Notes: generated from the letters alone by a model not told the origin. A stretch of 64,000 nucleotides of DNA from Sipunculus nudus (GCA_026874595.1 CM049306.1:20085019-20149018); one strand, 5' to 3'. Positions 1 through 13,919 are shown, counted from the stretch's first letter. Numbers and translations are program-made.

Positions 1-1560
1 CCATCGCCCTTTGCACCCTCAAAGTCAGTTCATTTTGAAACATTAACTGTGAGTGACTAAACTAGGTAAACTAATTTTTATATCCGTTCATATTTAGTCG
101 CTTGAATTTGGAATAAATCAGAACTAGTAAGCTGATTAACAAACGTTTAATTCATCGAACAATGGACAGATTTTAAAACGTGGAGTCTGCGAAACCAAAT
201 ATGATTATTTAGTCTCTTTATCTTATTTGTATATTATCACTCGGATTAGAGACTCAAGACATATAATTAAATAATTTGTTTTACATTTCAGAATTTAAGT
301 TAACAGCCAAAATATGGAGGAAACGTAAATTTAATTTTAAATCCCCCCTAGAAAAATGAAAAACATATGTGAATATATTTACAGTAAAGAACTCATGCAA
401 TGTTCTAGAAAATATTCTGAATGACTGACACAGGGTACTGGAGTTCACCTTCCGTGAGTGCATTCAGGTGTGTCAAACAGTCTTGCCATGTTAGTTACAG
501 TGTCACACCTGGTGTTTACCACTCAATAATTGTTTACTGGCCGAGGGATGTTTATTTCATCTTCCTTGTGACTTTACAATTTTTTGTCATATTTTCCCTT
601 TTTTATCTTTTTAGCGGTTATAATTGCCGTATACACTTAAATTCATACCAAAAGTGTCCAACATACAACATTTATGTGTGTATTTTTTGTATTATATTTA
701 CAAATGAAAGGACAGAAACAACTTAATAAAAAATATAGCCAATTCGGTTAAAACAGACTATTTAAAGCTATAATGTTATCTTAACAAGCAGAAACGTAAC
801 GGCGCAGGATCAACAATTTGAAATTCCATGCAAACTTCTTGCTCCCATGGTAGACCAGATATGTTTAACGTTATTATGAAGATACGGACTTATTCTCGGC
901 AATGGTGGGCATTAAAATGCCATAAGCCTTGCCCTTCTATGAGCAACAAGTCACGCAATGTCCTCCATTAAGCTTATACTGCTTAGAAACAAGAGGTAGA
1001 TGTAATATCATGGGAGACTTAATCAATCCCCGGGGTGGAAATATCCCAGTGTTAATACAGATAATAACGCGATGATCACTTTTTATATCACATAACATGA
1101 CTTGGGGCTGGTTGCTAGAACATATCATGGTTTAATGGACGGGATAAGTAACACATATTGGCGTTATTGTCGGGATGATTAATACCAAGCGCCTTGTAAT
1201 CGTTGTTTGCCACGGAAGCAGCATATTATTGTGTTACGGGTGCATCGTGTATCATCACCAAAGCGTGAATCCACTCATTCCATTATTGGACATCATGTAT
1301 TCTTTCGATGAATAATTTGATTTACTCATTTAGCAGTTATTCAGGAGACGATAAAATTTGTCTTTGCAAGAACTAGTTTACTGTGTTCAGTTATCAGATT
1401 TTCAGAATCTGAATATAGAGTTGTAATTATAGCCCTGTTATATAGATGGTAGATTGCTGTTAATCTTGAACACTTTCTAATTGTTAAAATCATATAAATA
1501 AAGACACATTTATTACCTTCAACAATAATAGTCTATGAGTATCCCTTTTCATTGTTACAG
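1..1560. other. Non-coding, probably upstream intron of the glutamate receptor gene
   Basis: AT-rich sequence without a convincing exon. The small open frames here have no recognisable domain and no flanking splice sites. Because the first recognised receptor exon (from 1561) begins in phase 0 in the middle of the ligand-binding S1 lobe, this stretch is most simply an intron whose 5' exons lie to the left. I see no repeat in it. Confidence 0.45.
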
Positions 1561-4500
1561 TTACCAATATTTCATTACAAAGAAGAGAAAAACGGAACGG
1601 TGAGATGGCGAGGCATCTGTGTCGAGATCTTAGATGAGCTTGCGAGAGCTCTCAACTTCAGGTATTGTTATTGATATGATAGCTCTCCTAAGTGGCAAGA
1701 AGTAATTAATAAGTCTATGGGCAGTTGTGCGCTAAAATTTCTTAACATAGTTTGTTGAAATTTTGTGGAGTCATAGGATAACGCTCAAGGAAAAATCCAA
1801 TTAATGTCGCAAAAAACACTTAAAGTTTTCATTCAAAGGCTTAAATTTACTTAAGTTGTAAAATGGGGCTATTTTTTTGGTCTCTGTCGAGGCCAAGAGC
1901 CATTGATGTAGAACCAACTAGAGAATTAAGTTGTTAAACCATGACAAACAAACCTCTCCTGTGTTACTGTGTTATTTGATTGGATCCTGGCGGAGATTGG
2001 AGTCACTGAACACTTTCTACCTCCCGTTCATGTTAGGTGCATTGGTTCAATATGCATTATATTGTATACAGTTACAAGTTGTCGGAGCCGCCTGACGGGA
2101 AGTGGGGAATGGAGGAAACAAAGGGAAACTGGAACGGCATGGTGGGCATGGTTCTTAGAAAGGTAAAGACCAATTATATACTGAACGGCCATATTACATA
2201 CGGATTTAGCCTACGTGCCTTGCTATTATGGACATATAGCTAATTGTCTCAATTTTCAGCTTTCAGGGTCTCTTAATATCCTTCAAAGGTTCAGAATTAA
2301 ATTATCAGGCCCTAGCTTTTTAAACAATTAATATGCAGGTACGCAGGTTACCACTAGACTAACAAATACGCGTGGCTTCCTTCCCCTTACCGTATTATAA
2401 GTCTCTTTCAATTGACAGTGAGAGCTCTACAGATAATAGTACTACCGGTTGAAATCAATTTTATAAAGTGCTAATTAAATATTTAACAGGATATTACCAC
2501 TATTTTTTCTGTTAGTCATGTATTTTTTCCTTTGGAAAGAAACTTCACTTGATATTTCACTTGATATTTGAAGAATATATTTTGCTCTGCATGGTCGCAG
2601 TGAAACGGATCTAAGATGAAAGATTTAAATATGATTTTTACCACTATCATTTAAATTTGATGTGCCGATTATAATCAATGTACATGCTTACCTATATAAA
2701 GATACAATGCAACAACTAATCTATTTGACAGGAAGTGGACTTTGCACTGGGCAAGTTTACCATCAACAGTGAGAGGGAGGCGGTGATAGACTTTGCGATT
2801 CCATTCTGGCACGAGTCGGTCCTAATGGTATACCGCCGACCTGAAGAACAACAGATCCTTGTCTATATCGGCCCATTCAAGTGGCAGGTTTGGCTCCTGT
2901 TCATACTGTCCGTACCTTTCATGGGCCTCGTCACTGCAGCCATCGTCGCAGTTTCTCCCGTCTACCAACTCACTGTTACTGTACACGCAAATAACAGGGT
3001 ACTTTATTTGCTGAAAGAGATCACGTGGTATATATACGGCGCCGCCCTTCAGCAAGGTAATTATAATTAAATAAAATATTATAGCAGGGACTCCTAAAGT
3101 ATTGCTCTGGGACAGAGATATGAATCATAAAGGTTATAACATTTATATCCAACGAAGTTATTTAGTTTCAAGCTAGACGATGATGAGAGTTTGCGCTGAA
3201 CTCTTAAATTAGCCTCCTTGTAACTCTCAATTTTTCCCGATCTCCAGACCTCAATTAAGAATCATGTAACAATCAGACGAAATTTTGAACAGATATCTAA
3301 GTGAAAGAAGATGTGTGTTTATCTAAACATGAACAGAGTTTGAGAGCTTTTCTTCTCAGTGTAAATCTGACTGTATATGTGCAGCGATATCTTTCTCCAT
3401 ACATATATTAGAGGAACTGCTTGAATGTCAATTTCTCAACGCGAAAAAGTAAATAAAATGCTTCTGAAGTTGATTATTTTAGAGAATAACTTGTCAAGTG
3501 ATCAACAAACTCCGCTACGAGTACTAACGTTTAACGTATTACTTCTCTGCACCTCAGTGCAACTGATATCAGCTCGAGAAACATCGGAGACGACACCGGC
3601 GATGTGTGAACCTTGTTTTGCCATATATTCTAAACATATCCTTAATAGATGTGAGGAATATTAATTGTACTTAAAAGCGCTTTACCCTGCAGGTGGCGTG
3701 TGGTACCCGGCTAGCCAAGCCAGTAAGTTTCTGGTGGGGTTCTGGTGGTTTTTTACCATTGCTTTGACTGCCACATACACCGGGAACCTCATAGCGTTCC
3801 TCACGGTCCCGCGGACTGAACTTCCCGTGCAGACCCTCCAGGACCTAGTGGACCAGAACTCGTACAGTTACGGTGTTGTTGACGGCAGTGCGCTTAATTC
3901 ACTGCTTAAGGTAAAGTTTACCTGCATTATATGCGGCGTATGTATCCAGGATCCTGGCAGCGTAGCATAGGGAGAGAGCACAGGAGCCAGGGCTAGGTAA
4001 AATTAAGAGATACGTCCCAGAACTTCAAAACTGTATTTGACCACTGCGTGACAAATGAAAGACCTTAGCTTACGTAGACATAAAGCCATTAAAAACTTAC
4101 CTTTCTCCTCACACCTAGGAATCGACGTTTTGGAGAGGTTTGATCGTCTGGGACCTTAACTCCTAATTGAAAGGGTTTATGGGCTAGAAATCGGATCATT
4201 CTGGATAATTGTATCGTTATTAACTATAATAAACCAGCTAGCCTATACACTAAGACACACGCACACACAACCACGTTTATTCTAAAGCGGTTTCCTACTG
4301 TGATTGCCCTACCCTGATTTCTTATGAAGAGTAGCAGTTAGTGTATACGGACTGCTGTGGGAGTTTAAACACATTCTTTTGTTATGTTTATCATGATATA
4401 GCATATCTTTAGGTAGGCTATGTCAGTTCAGAAAGAGCATTCCCAAAAGAGATTTATTTTAACGTCTATACCTGTTTGTTTTCCAGGAGTCAACCATGGC

Positions 4501-5757
4501 CATCTATAAACAAATGTACCAGAAAAGTGTCAGACTCAAGGAGAATCGAGTAAAAAATCATGCGCACGGCCTTAAGCGGGCCAAAGAAGAAAATTACATA
4601 TATATCGGCGAGATGAGTGGCGTGGCACCTAAAGTATTCAGCGACTGCAATTACACAGTCGCTAAGGAGAGTTTCTTCCCGTCATCCTTTGCATTCGTGT
4701 TCCCGGAAGATTCCCCGCTTATACCCCTGATGAATCAACGGTAACTATTGTACTATATTAATCAAAATTAACTTTAACTACAAATAGGGTAGCTCCCTTT
4801 TAGCCTATTCAGCTTTCAGGAAAAGGTCGTTCCCATTACATACAAAATATTTGTCTAATTTATTAATCCCGTTTGCCTTTTCATATATAATCGTCTCCTT
4901 AATGATCATGTATCTTTTCCTAATAGAGTTAAAAGATTGAAATAAGATCGTTTACCTGTATATAACAAAAGTAGCCTTAGCCTTAGAGATATATCCTTTA
5001 GATCATCCGTCATCCGCATTGTAAACTTATCAACTTCCTATCTTATTGATCTAAATGACTATGTAAATAATAAACACCAATAATACTGATTTTGCTCATG
5101 TAAAAACCGCAAGCACAAAAGGGCAAATTCGATTTTGTGCCCCTCAGGTAGCAATGGTGCCTAACCGTAATGTCAAACATTCGATGCAATTAATTGGAAA
5201 AAGCAATGGTTTAACATTAAAAATCCATAAATCCTCCAAATCCTCAGTCCTTTGATATATCATCTTTTCATACAACTGACTGATTTGACACAATTTTTTG
5301 CAAAAAAAAAAAAAAAAAAGATTACAACCGCACCTCCTGCATGATCAACATTTGTGATGTAATTCGTATTTTCTACAGTTTGTCAAAGATGTTGGAGGGT
5401 GGACTAGTTCAACGATGGAAGAGGATTTACTATCCCCCCGATCGCTGCAGTGCCGCACAGTCTATAGAAATGCCTAAGGCAGCAACTCTGAAGACAACTC
5501 AAGGTGCCTTCTACGTGTTCTTCTTTGGAATGACCGTATCACTGATAGCTCTGTGTGTAGAACTTATACCACACTTTATCTGTAGAAAATCTGTCAAGCA
5601 AACGCAAAGAAACGGGAGTGCTCATAAAGATTCTGAGCAGCCGCATGATATCGTCAATGGCAACTATCAATTTGATATGTATAAAAACGGAAGCGTTCCA
5701 AATGGCAACGGGGTGTCTAATGGCAGCATTTTCATTAATGGTAACACATATTTCTAA
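1561..5757 (+). CDS. Ionotropic glutamate receptor / IR-like channel, 3' six exons (5' incomplete)
   Basis: Ligand-gated cation channel subunit of the plasma membrane. Exons: 1561-1661, 2072-2162, 2732-3056, 3693-3910, 4487-4740, 5379-5757. All introns are GT-AG and the phases (2,0,1,0,2) join without a break, giving 455 codons. S1 contains GNWNGMVG and FTINSERE, whose Arg (residue 79 of this fragment) matches the alpha-carboxylate-binding Arg of the family. M1 is about 115-137, the pore loop with ALQQGG about 160-174, M3 ends in TYTGNLIAF (200-208; SYTANLAAF in classical receptors), and S2 includes YIYIGE with the acidic residue at 287. M4 lies in the last exon, followed by an Asn/Gly-rich tail and stop. 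In S2 the usual Ser-Thr pair reads Ser-Ala (238-239). The amino-terminal domain and early S1 are absent from the window. Whether it is a glutamate, delta-like or chemosensory IR subunit cannot be settled from this part alone. AATAAA at 6406-6411 is one possible polyadenylation signal. Confidence 0.9.
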
Positions 5758-7429
5758 AGCGCGGATTACTATTTGTTCAAAAGATCTCAGTTGGTTTATC
5801 CAAGACTTGAGGTTTATATCGTCTTACGAGTTATTACTGTTTATCAAAGACTTGATTCTTGACGTCACAATATTACGTTGTCAATTCAGGACCAGTTTGT
5901 ATCACAGGCGAGGTAACAAGTTTTTGACAGTCATGTGTAATGTTACACTTTTCTTGACACGAAGGTACTTGTGCAGCCTACAAGTCAGAGGATTTTACAT
6001 ATGAGCATTGTGTTTAAAGTTCAGAGACATGTAACTCGTCTTTTATACAAACCTACAGATATTTTTTCTTCAAATTTGGGACCCGTATAGCTAGTCATAT
6101 GGAACATGCATAAAGAAGACAGGCAGATTTCTCGCCAACTTATCAAGGGTCGGGTTAACATACATGAATGATTTTAATACATGAATTAACGGTCTTATTT
6201 CACAACACTGGAAAGGATCTACACGTATAAAGAACAGCTTCGCAATCTAAATTGCACTGCTGGTTGAGCGGTCTGCAACTCAGGGCCTCATAATCCAAGA
6301 GGAACCTTAACCTCGTGTACAAAAATGTTTTTAGAAAAATATAACTAATTTGACTTCTTTTGTAAAGATTAAAATAAGCGCATCCGGGCTAGGATACTGT
6401 GTATAAATAAAATAACATGACCACATTAAATGACGGGAGTGCCCCAGACTTAAAATGATAGGGACTGGTTCCCTGGTAACATTTAACTAAGAAATTAATA
6501 ATCTCTATCAATTCCACATGTATGTAAAAGTGTTATATGTTATATATGTAAAATCTATCACCAGAGCTCAAATTTCAGTAATGTTCTGATTCCATAGTTT
6601 CTCATGAGCAGATACTATGACATCTGGGCCCCAATGTTCTCGTAACCGAGGACCTTTGGTCGATTAATCCGTCACTGTCATTTAGCAATTAAGGGGCCAT
6701 TGTCTGTGGGGCCTTTTAACCTCTTTTAACGGCCACTTAATGCTTCTATTTATTCAGTTAATTTTTCTGTTTATTGTATATCAACTACGTAAATAAATAT
6801 TCTAGATTTCTTATACAAATCATGCATTGTTGTTTAGAAAGCACTTTGCAGGAAAGTATACTTCTGTGGACGCGGTTCCTGCTGCTATGTGGGGGAAGCT
6901 TTTAGAGCAGGAAATGAAAAAATAACACAGCACTGTGACAAGAAAAATATGCTGTGTTGGGTCTGTAGTAAAAGTTTTCTTAGTAAATACTAAAAATAAC
7001 CTGCATGCAGTACACGTTTTGATAGCTGGTATAAGCATCTTATGTGTTTAACCATTAACTTTGTATTTAAAATAACTTAATAAAGAATTATTTTAACAGT
7101 AATTTTATATCTTATTATACTTTCTTGGAAAAAAAACTCTGTGACCAGAGGAATGATGAGGTGTGAAAAACAGTTACTGGAAGAAAGGTTAATGTTGGGT
7201 AAGGGAGCACAAGATATACATTTAGAAGTCTAAATTACGCAGTTTCTAATCGTAAATGTATTTGTAGATCTGTGATAAAATAATTATAAATCAACTGATT
7301 TAAGTAATTTAGGTAATTAATTATTTTGTGTTTGCATAAAGAGGAGAGCATCGTTTAAATGCATCTTTTGTGCTGTACAATAAAGCGGCGCAAGTATTAT
7401 CACTATGTAAGGTAGTCTATTGAGCTTTT
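5758..7429. other. 3' flank of the receptor gene, no gene seen
   Basis: Contains the receptor 3' UTR and AT-rich flank. Short open frames on either strand (for example near 5.6-6.0 kb and 6.8-7.0 kb) lack domains, splice context or compositional contrast. AATAAA motifs occur at 6406 and near 7080. Nothing else is recognisable. Confidence 0.5.
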
Positions 7430-7690
7430 ACACCCGAGCCTACCGGCTCGTCAGGCCGGAGCTTATCCGTGTTTCTGTAGCATGAAGTGACTTAGGAGTT
7501 AAACACCTCCTGGAGTGGATTCTAGTCCACCGCAGGTTACCTTCCTAGTATTTAAATTTACCCATTTCTGCTGTTGGTTGGACAGAGGCACACTTGCGGT
7601 AGGGACGTTGCCCAAGGGTCTTGGCACCGTTGGGGTCTCAGTCATGAACCCGGCACCTTAACCAATATACCACGGCACCCGCCACCATCA
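7430..7690 (-). mobile_element. Degenerate tRNA-derived SINE
   Basis: On the minus strand, starting near 7685, the sequence reads like a tRNA-type RNA polymerase III promoter: an A-box-like stretch (TGGTATATTGGTTAAGG, about 7657-7673) followed by a B-box-like GGTTCATGACT (about 7640-7650). A GC-rich non-tRNA body runs down to about 7430. The B box departs from the GGTTCGANTCC consensus and A/B spacing is short, so this is an old SINE copy rather than a tRNA gene. Its outer limits are approximate. Confidence 0.5.
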
Positions 7691-8023
7691 CTATGTGGTC
7701 GAAATTATAAATTCAAAAACGGGTTTTACATTTCTCCCAACATTTTTCATATTGAAATTAATATGAATATCTTCATTTTATGAAAGAAATAAACACTATC
7801 ATCACCATCAACACATGTCAAAATGATAATCTTCATACATGTAAATGGGCCTGCAAGATTTATTACAAGAGTTCAAGATTTTATTCAGCACATATGAACA
7901 CACCTGTCTATACAATTTTTTTTCAAAATGGAACTGCCAAAAGATTAGGGAAAAGGCTAGGGAGTATTTTTCCGTATTAATGACAGCATACAACCGACTT
8001 ATTCTATGCCCTCAGCCTGTGAC

Positions 8024-8498
8024 GTCTTTAAAATGAACCGTGTGGGCAGGATTCTAACAAAACATATGAAATCTTAGACGTCTGTAAAATGAACCGTGTG
8101 CATGGGCATGATTAAAAAAACACATTAAAGTCTGGGACGTCTGTAAAATGAACATTGCGGGCAGGATTCTAACAAAAACACATTAAAGTCAGGAAAAGTC
8201 TGTAAAATGAACCTTGTGATCAGGATTCTAACAAAAACACATTTAGGTCTGGCACGTCTGTAAAATTAACCATGTGGGCAGGAATCTAACAAAAACACAT
8301 TATAGTCTGGGACGTCTGTAAAATTACCCGTGTGGGCAGGATTCTCACAAAAAAACACATTATAGTCTGGGACGTTTTAAAAATGAACCGTGTGGCATGA
8401 TTCTAACAAAAACACATTATAGTCTGGGTCTTCGGAAAAATGAACAGTGTGGGCAGGATTCTAACAAAAACACATTAAAATGAACCGTGTTAGCAGGG
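8024..8498. repeat. Minisatellite, about 58-bp unit, about 8 copies
   Basis: Eight imperfect tandem units, each beginning near GTCTGTAAAATGAACC and containing GGCAGGATTCTAACAAAAAC and CACATTAAAGTCTGGGAC, followed by a partial ninth. Units differ by scattered substitutions and 1-4 base indels. No open frame spans them. Confidence 0.92.
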
Positions 8499-9872
8499 AA
8501 ACTATGTATTCGGATAGAGGCTTTCAAATGTAAGCGAAGGATTAGTGTGACGTCATACTGTCACCTGCCAATAGGTATGCCATCTCTTTCTCCAAGAACC
8601 TGATGTTTACGGACTAGTTCATTTTGGACCCAATGAAACACTAATGTCAATATATTTGCTAGAATACTCTGTTATAAAACCGACGAGGCGTGCGGATATG
8701 CCCACATCAAGGGAAGTGTCAGGTCAAGTTAGAAGACGCCTCAATGGTCGGCCTCGGGAAACTGAAAAACTTCTGATAGGCCTTAATTATTGTGCGAACA
8801 TTGTGCGAGAGTAGGGGTGGGTTGTGTGTGCAAAACTGACAATTATCATAATGGTCATCTGTAAAAAATCCACTAGAAGCGAAAGAGTTTGAGGAAATGC
8901 TTGGCTTTTTTTACGAAAAAAAAAAAAAAAACATACTACACGTAATATTATAAAGGCACACGAGTTGTAAAAGGACGTTATGTATGTTAACGTTTAACGT
9001 TTAAATTAACGTTTGCTATTATACAAAAGAAGTACTAAAGTATATGTTGAAGGATTTCAGTTGGACTTTGTTTAATTTATAAAATACCAATTCGGAAAAC
9101 ACGTGCACTCTTACAAGGCGCCGACACATGATTTTTCATTAAAAAACGCTCAATATCATAATCAAAGCAGCCATATTTAATCCGTACATTCATTAGTGTA
9201 AGGACACCTCCATAATATCTACTATGAGCAGGAGAATCTTTTATGTCTTTGAATCCTGGCCGGTTGCACCTTTCCAAGCAAAGAGTTCACCTTGGCATAA
9301 ATCGGTAAAAAAAAGTCATTCCTTCGTCCTTTTTCCTCAATTGCTGATGGAAAGTACGGCGTCGAAGAGGAACCAATTGGCATTAAATCATGAATCAGTA
9401 TTACTGAAGCGTCGTCATGCCCTGGTTCTAAAAAGCCTGCATTTACTACGGTTAGCAAACAAGTTTTTTTTTTTCTTTTTGATAAGTCGACCCCGACACA
9501 ATTGCTAACCACTCATGATTTGTGGTCCTACAATAACCTGTTTCAGTATCCGGTACTATCAGAAGATTTGTACAACTATACGGTCATGAAATATCAACAG
9601 GTAAACCCAAACAAAGCTCTCTGTGACGTTAAAGAACAATTTAGTTTCCCATATACAGACTGGTTCCATCTTCTTTTTTAATCTAGTATGTTAGAAGATT
9701 CGAAAATTCGAGATCTCAATTGTTGTCTTTTTTCTGTGGCTATGACTGGCTTTAAACGGGCCAATATTTAGGTGGCTTCCAATCTAGAGGCCATCTTTGG
9801 AGAAATGGCACTGTACGGATGGCATTGTATGCATACCTTTGTAACAAGATTTGCCAGTAGTCGAATATTTCC
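8499..9872. other. Intergenic, no supported gene
   Basis: Lies between the minisatellite and the end of the claudin-like gene. Overlapping open frames of 60-96 codons exist on both strands at 9077-9512, but they overlap one another in antisense and show no known domain or clear splice sites. Part of this is probably the 3' UTR of the minus-strand gene. An A-run lies at about 8918-8931. Confidence 0.4.
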
Positions 9873-12390
9873 TTATATAGGGTTGGCAATCGCCAAGTCT
9901 TGTAATGCGTGCTCCTCCTTGGCCTCTTCTGGTGTGTCCTCATTTTCACTATTAGAGTCTCTCAGACCACACAGCACGTGTACCAGAGGTCCGACAAAAG
10001 CGACACCTGTGGCGCCCAATGCCACCATGAAACCCCAGGAATAACGCCAGACATCTGAACTGAATGACACGCTCTGACTCCTGTGTGTATTCACCCCAAA
10101 GATCCCGGTTGACACTCCTACCCCACAGACTGGAACAGAAATATGTTAAAGATAAAGGAAAGTATGTTACTTCCTTTGTATGATAAAGACATTGCAAGAT
10201 CTAATATAAATGTATTTGTATAATGAATATAAGTGGGAAAGGTTGAATGAATGATTGGTTGCAATTAAATATATGTATAAGCAACTGATAATTAAGTAAA
10301 ATTTTGAATGAATTTTATTCTAATACACGACAACACTTTTGTGAATTTGTTGTTTATGTTCCCCACTGTTATACAGCGCCATCTTGTAGAGGCTAACAAC
10401 ACTATTTTTGTTCTATCTGATATTAGTGTGATAACACCAACTTTCAATAATTAGACCCATGTCAGTGTGCATGTTTTCACCGAGAGTGGTTTTTAGTTGG
10501 TTGGTTTGTCTAATATCAACTCTACAAAAAAGGTTATTGAAGAATTTTAATGATTTTTTGGAAGATTTAGGGTAACAAAAAAAGTCGTGTCCAGGTCATA
10601 ATAAACACGTAACTTAATCCGTAATTTTTGTGGCTAACTATGAAAAACTGCCAAAGAAGGCCATACATTGCTCCCCGCTGATAATGAAGCAGGATTTGAT
10701 ATGAGGGGTTCTAAACATCCGGAAATATACACGTTAGGATTTGGGTTATACAGTAGTTATATGTATCAGTTGTCTAAGCAGCTTTGTTAGCAATGCATAT
10801 TGCTGAATACGCTTTCGGGATACCGACTACACACACTGTATGGGGCTTCCATACAAATAAGTCGTGATAATAAATCTTTTTATTCACATTTTGTTGAGCA
10901 CATGACAGTATATATACTTAATCTAGAAATAAAGCACTGACCATAAAGCCAAATCAAACAGTTCTTCCGAGTCATCACCGAGATTATCATGTGATGTAGA
11001 TTACGAACTAGCATTCTCCAGAAAAATACATGCATGGTTCATTTTTTGTTTATAAAAACATATACATGTACTTGAATATAAAATGGGAGGAAATTGCTAA
11101 TTGTAATACACTAAAAAAAAACCTTGATACACATACGTACAATGTCCGAAGAAAAGCCAATATTTCTCCGAGATAACATTGAAAAATCGGGTTATAAATC
11201 CAGTTTATAAGAATCCAGAGGTATCCATTATAAAGTACATTTTTGGGATATCGCCTAAGTCTAAAAAATGTAATCTTTCATGCACTCAATTCTTTACTTA
11301 TAGGGTGTGTCAAGTTGTTTACAGATTAGGACGGGCCTATTTTTCGTCTGTATTTCCGGTCTTTCGGGAAAAAAATATTTCCCACGAACATGAATAGATC
11401 AATACATAGGATGCGTATCGCTCTGCCACAAAAACGCCTGGTTGCATCTCTTTGTTGCCATGGGTGTCACAAGTCATTTGCACCGACAGCACCAGGTAAA
11501 ATAGCCCTCGATATGTAATTATGTAGAATTATCAGTATTTAACGTCCGATATAAAACCAGGAGAGAATGGATACACGGACTGTGATTGGTCACGACTGGA
11601 TTGGCGCGTGGATTGGTACGTTTTGGATGTGAAGTGGCCACAACCATGTTCGTAACGATCACGCATTACTGTCATTAGGGAAATACATTTCACGAACTAG
11701 TATTATTAGACGTCACTGAAAAATACGCGTATGATGGGAACATTTTTTTCTGTGTGGCGTTTTAAACCTTTTACATCGTGCTACCAGATGCTTCGTGCAG
11801 TGCGAATGTTATATCCGTATATATATATATATATATGTCACCGGGCGTGTGTGGGTTGGCGTAAAGCTGTCCCAGGCCTATGAGTGGGGTCGGGAATTGG
11901 TGGCTCCAAAATCAGGACACAAAGTGTTTTACCCAGTTTAATGCCTGTAGAAGTGACAAAAAGTGCAATAATATAAATGCTGTGTAGCACTCGGGTTTCG
12001 ACATGGCAAACTGCGCATTAAATACATAACTAAATACATATCAATAATAGAAAGGACTTTCATTACACGTGTTAAGCACAAAACATTTGATACCCTTCAA
12101 TACATCCTTCAACCATTTCAAAGTGCAATAAATATCAATATAAATGCAACACATTAACATTGAATTATCGATACCATGCTCATATACATACACATTTTAT
12201 ACAAAAGCTTTCCCGTAAAGAGGTAGTTATAATATACCCAGTTTGCAATACAGTGGCAATTATATACTTTACAATAACGAATACGTACCCATAACGAGGT
12301 AGTTCACCAGGTAATTACAAAGGCTATGTAGGTATCTATATCATATGTTATATATATACACATATATATAAACACATATATATATATTTA

Positions 12391-12439
<49 letters not shown>

Positions 12440-13919
12440 GTCAAAAGGTATGTAGAGTTATAAAGAATATAAATTTATATTCACAATTTGTGCAACAAAT
12501 TGTGGAAAGACAGGAAATGCTGTGGTTTGCGGAGGATGTCGGGAAGTTTTATGAACTTTCGCTGGTCCGTCACTGAAGCCGTGAATAGAAAACTTTCGCC
12601 CAGCATCTTATATATCAAAACACAAAATCATTTCCACGGGATGCCTGGTGATTTCTTTTACTATATATATTCAGTTTTCATATATTCTATGTAATAATTA
12701 AACGGGTACTCTGTCGTGGTTGAAATAAAGGTAAAATAAGTTCAATGAAATTACATTCGCCCTGCAAACATTTCTAAAGGCTTAAATATTAAACAGAATG
12801 AATACTTACAAGCAAGGCAGTTCATTACAGTCACGAAGCTTGTCAGTACTGTATTTTCCAGACTGAATACACATAAGATCAAGGCACCCATCAGTGTACC
12901 CACAAATCCAAATCCTACACCAAACCCGAAAAGCAGACGGCAGGATGTGTACCACTCTGAAACATAAAAACTGATTTAAAGGAATTCCAAATGCTGATTT
13001 CTTACTCAGTATTGACCGGAAGCTCATATGACCATATGACAGATTACCATGTTCAAAGTTTGCGGTCCTGCGGTGTATCCTCGATAAAATTTTGATAAAA
13101 GTTTGTTGTATACCTTAATCTTACAACAACAACAAAAATATCGGTTATTTCTAAGCTCACTCTTCTTGGATGCTCGAAACGTTAGAAGAATCAACATATC
13201 GTAGAAAATTCACTCGTCATCGCATAATATTTCGTGTATTAGCTTTATTTAATAAATTCATTTTAGTTTTCCCGATGTAAATAGACGTTGTATCAGAAGA
13301 ATAAATCCTTCATTAGAATAAACTTTTGACAATGAACTGCTCGATCTGTTTACTGTAATCTGTGAATTCATGTTTAATGTTTTCATTTGTCCCAAGCTTC
13401 AGGTCCTTAAAGTGTAAGACTGCTGTTAAAAACAGAAATAATTAATATACAAAGGGTTACATAGGAATATTTTTTACTGACTTACTATCTGTGAAGTCTA
13501 CGCTAATTGTACCTGTAGAGAAAAAGGAACTCACGTTACATTATGTATAAATGATTCCTTTCCTTTCTGTATATAATTAATCTTTGACTCTCAACAGGAC
13601 TTGGTGCAAGTAACACCGGTCAGCTACGAACAAGCATTTACTAATTGCATGTCATTGTTAACGGCATTTTCTTTCGTAGTGAATTTGTCTTGAAGTAACA
13701 AAAGGAAAACTTACCAGGAGACTCTGTTACATGATGGTCTTTGACCCATGAGATCTCGTGCATCCAGTAACACGTGTTGTTTACACAGTATGCTAACAGT
13801 CCCAGCGTTTCCTTTTCTTGTGTATGCCGTAACCAGGTAGGGAATCCGTAACTTACACAGCTGGCTACGAAAGCCAGCAGACCCAGGAAGTAACCACTGA
13901 CAAACGCGGAATTTCCCAT
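9873..13919 (-). CDS. Claudin/PMP22-like four-transmembrane protein, complete, 3 exons
   Basis: Exons in order of transcription: 13919-13715, 12956-12810, 10129-9873 (stop TAA at 9875-9873). Acceptors read TTTCAG and TTCCAG; donors read GTAAGT. Phases 1 and 1 join exactly to give 202 residues, the usual size of the claudin/PMP22/EMP family. It has four hydrophobic helices: after Met-1, two in exon 2 ([20 protein letters not shown] and the segment after it, continuing into exon 3), and one in exon 3 ([20 protein letters not shown]). The first extracellular loop has Trp, then GLLAYC...C, which matches the W-GLW-C-C signature except that its second Trp is Leu. The tail is acidic ([14 protein letters not shown]). 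Family members act in cell junctions or membrane organisation; the specific role here is unknown. ATG at 13919 was chosen because the upstream in-frame TTG is not a normal start. Confidence 0.88.
10240..12780. other. Second intron of the claudin-like gene, with microsatellites
   Basis: Large AT-rich intron. It holds a short (TA)n at 11817-11836 and a longer interrupted TA array ending at 12436. Open frames at 11179-11397 and 12488-12694 have no domains and are on the opposite strand to the gene. Confidence 0.6.
12352..12436. repeat. (TA)n microsatellite, interrupted
   Basis: TATATA runs broken by AAACACA and TTTA; pure TA for roughly the last 45 bases. It lies inside the second intron of the claudin-like gene. 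Confidence 0.95.

Noticed and set aside
9077-9512. Overlapping frames of 66-96 codons on both strands
   Set aside because: Antisense overlap, no known domain, no consistent splice sites; likely 3' flank of the claudin-like gene.
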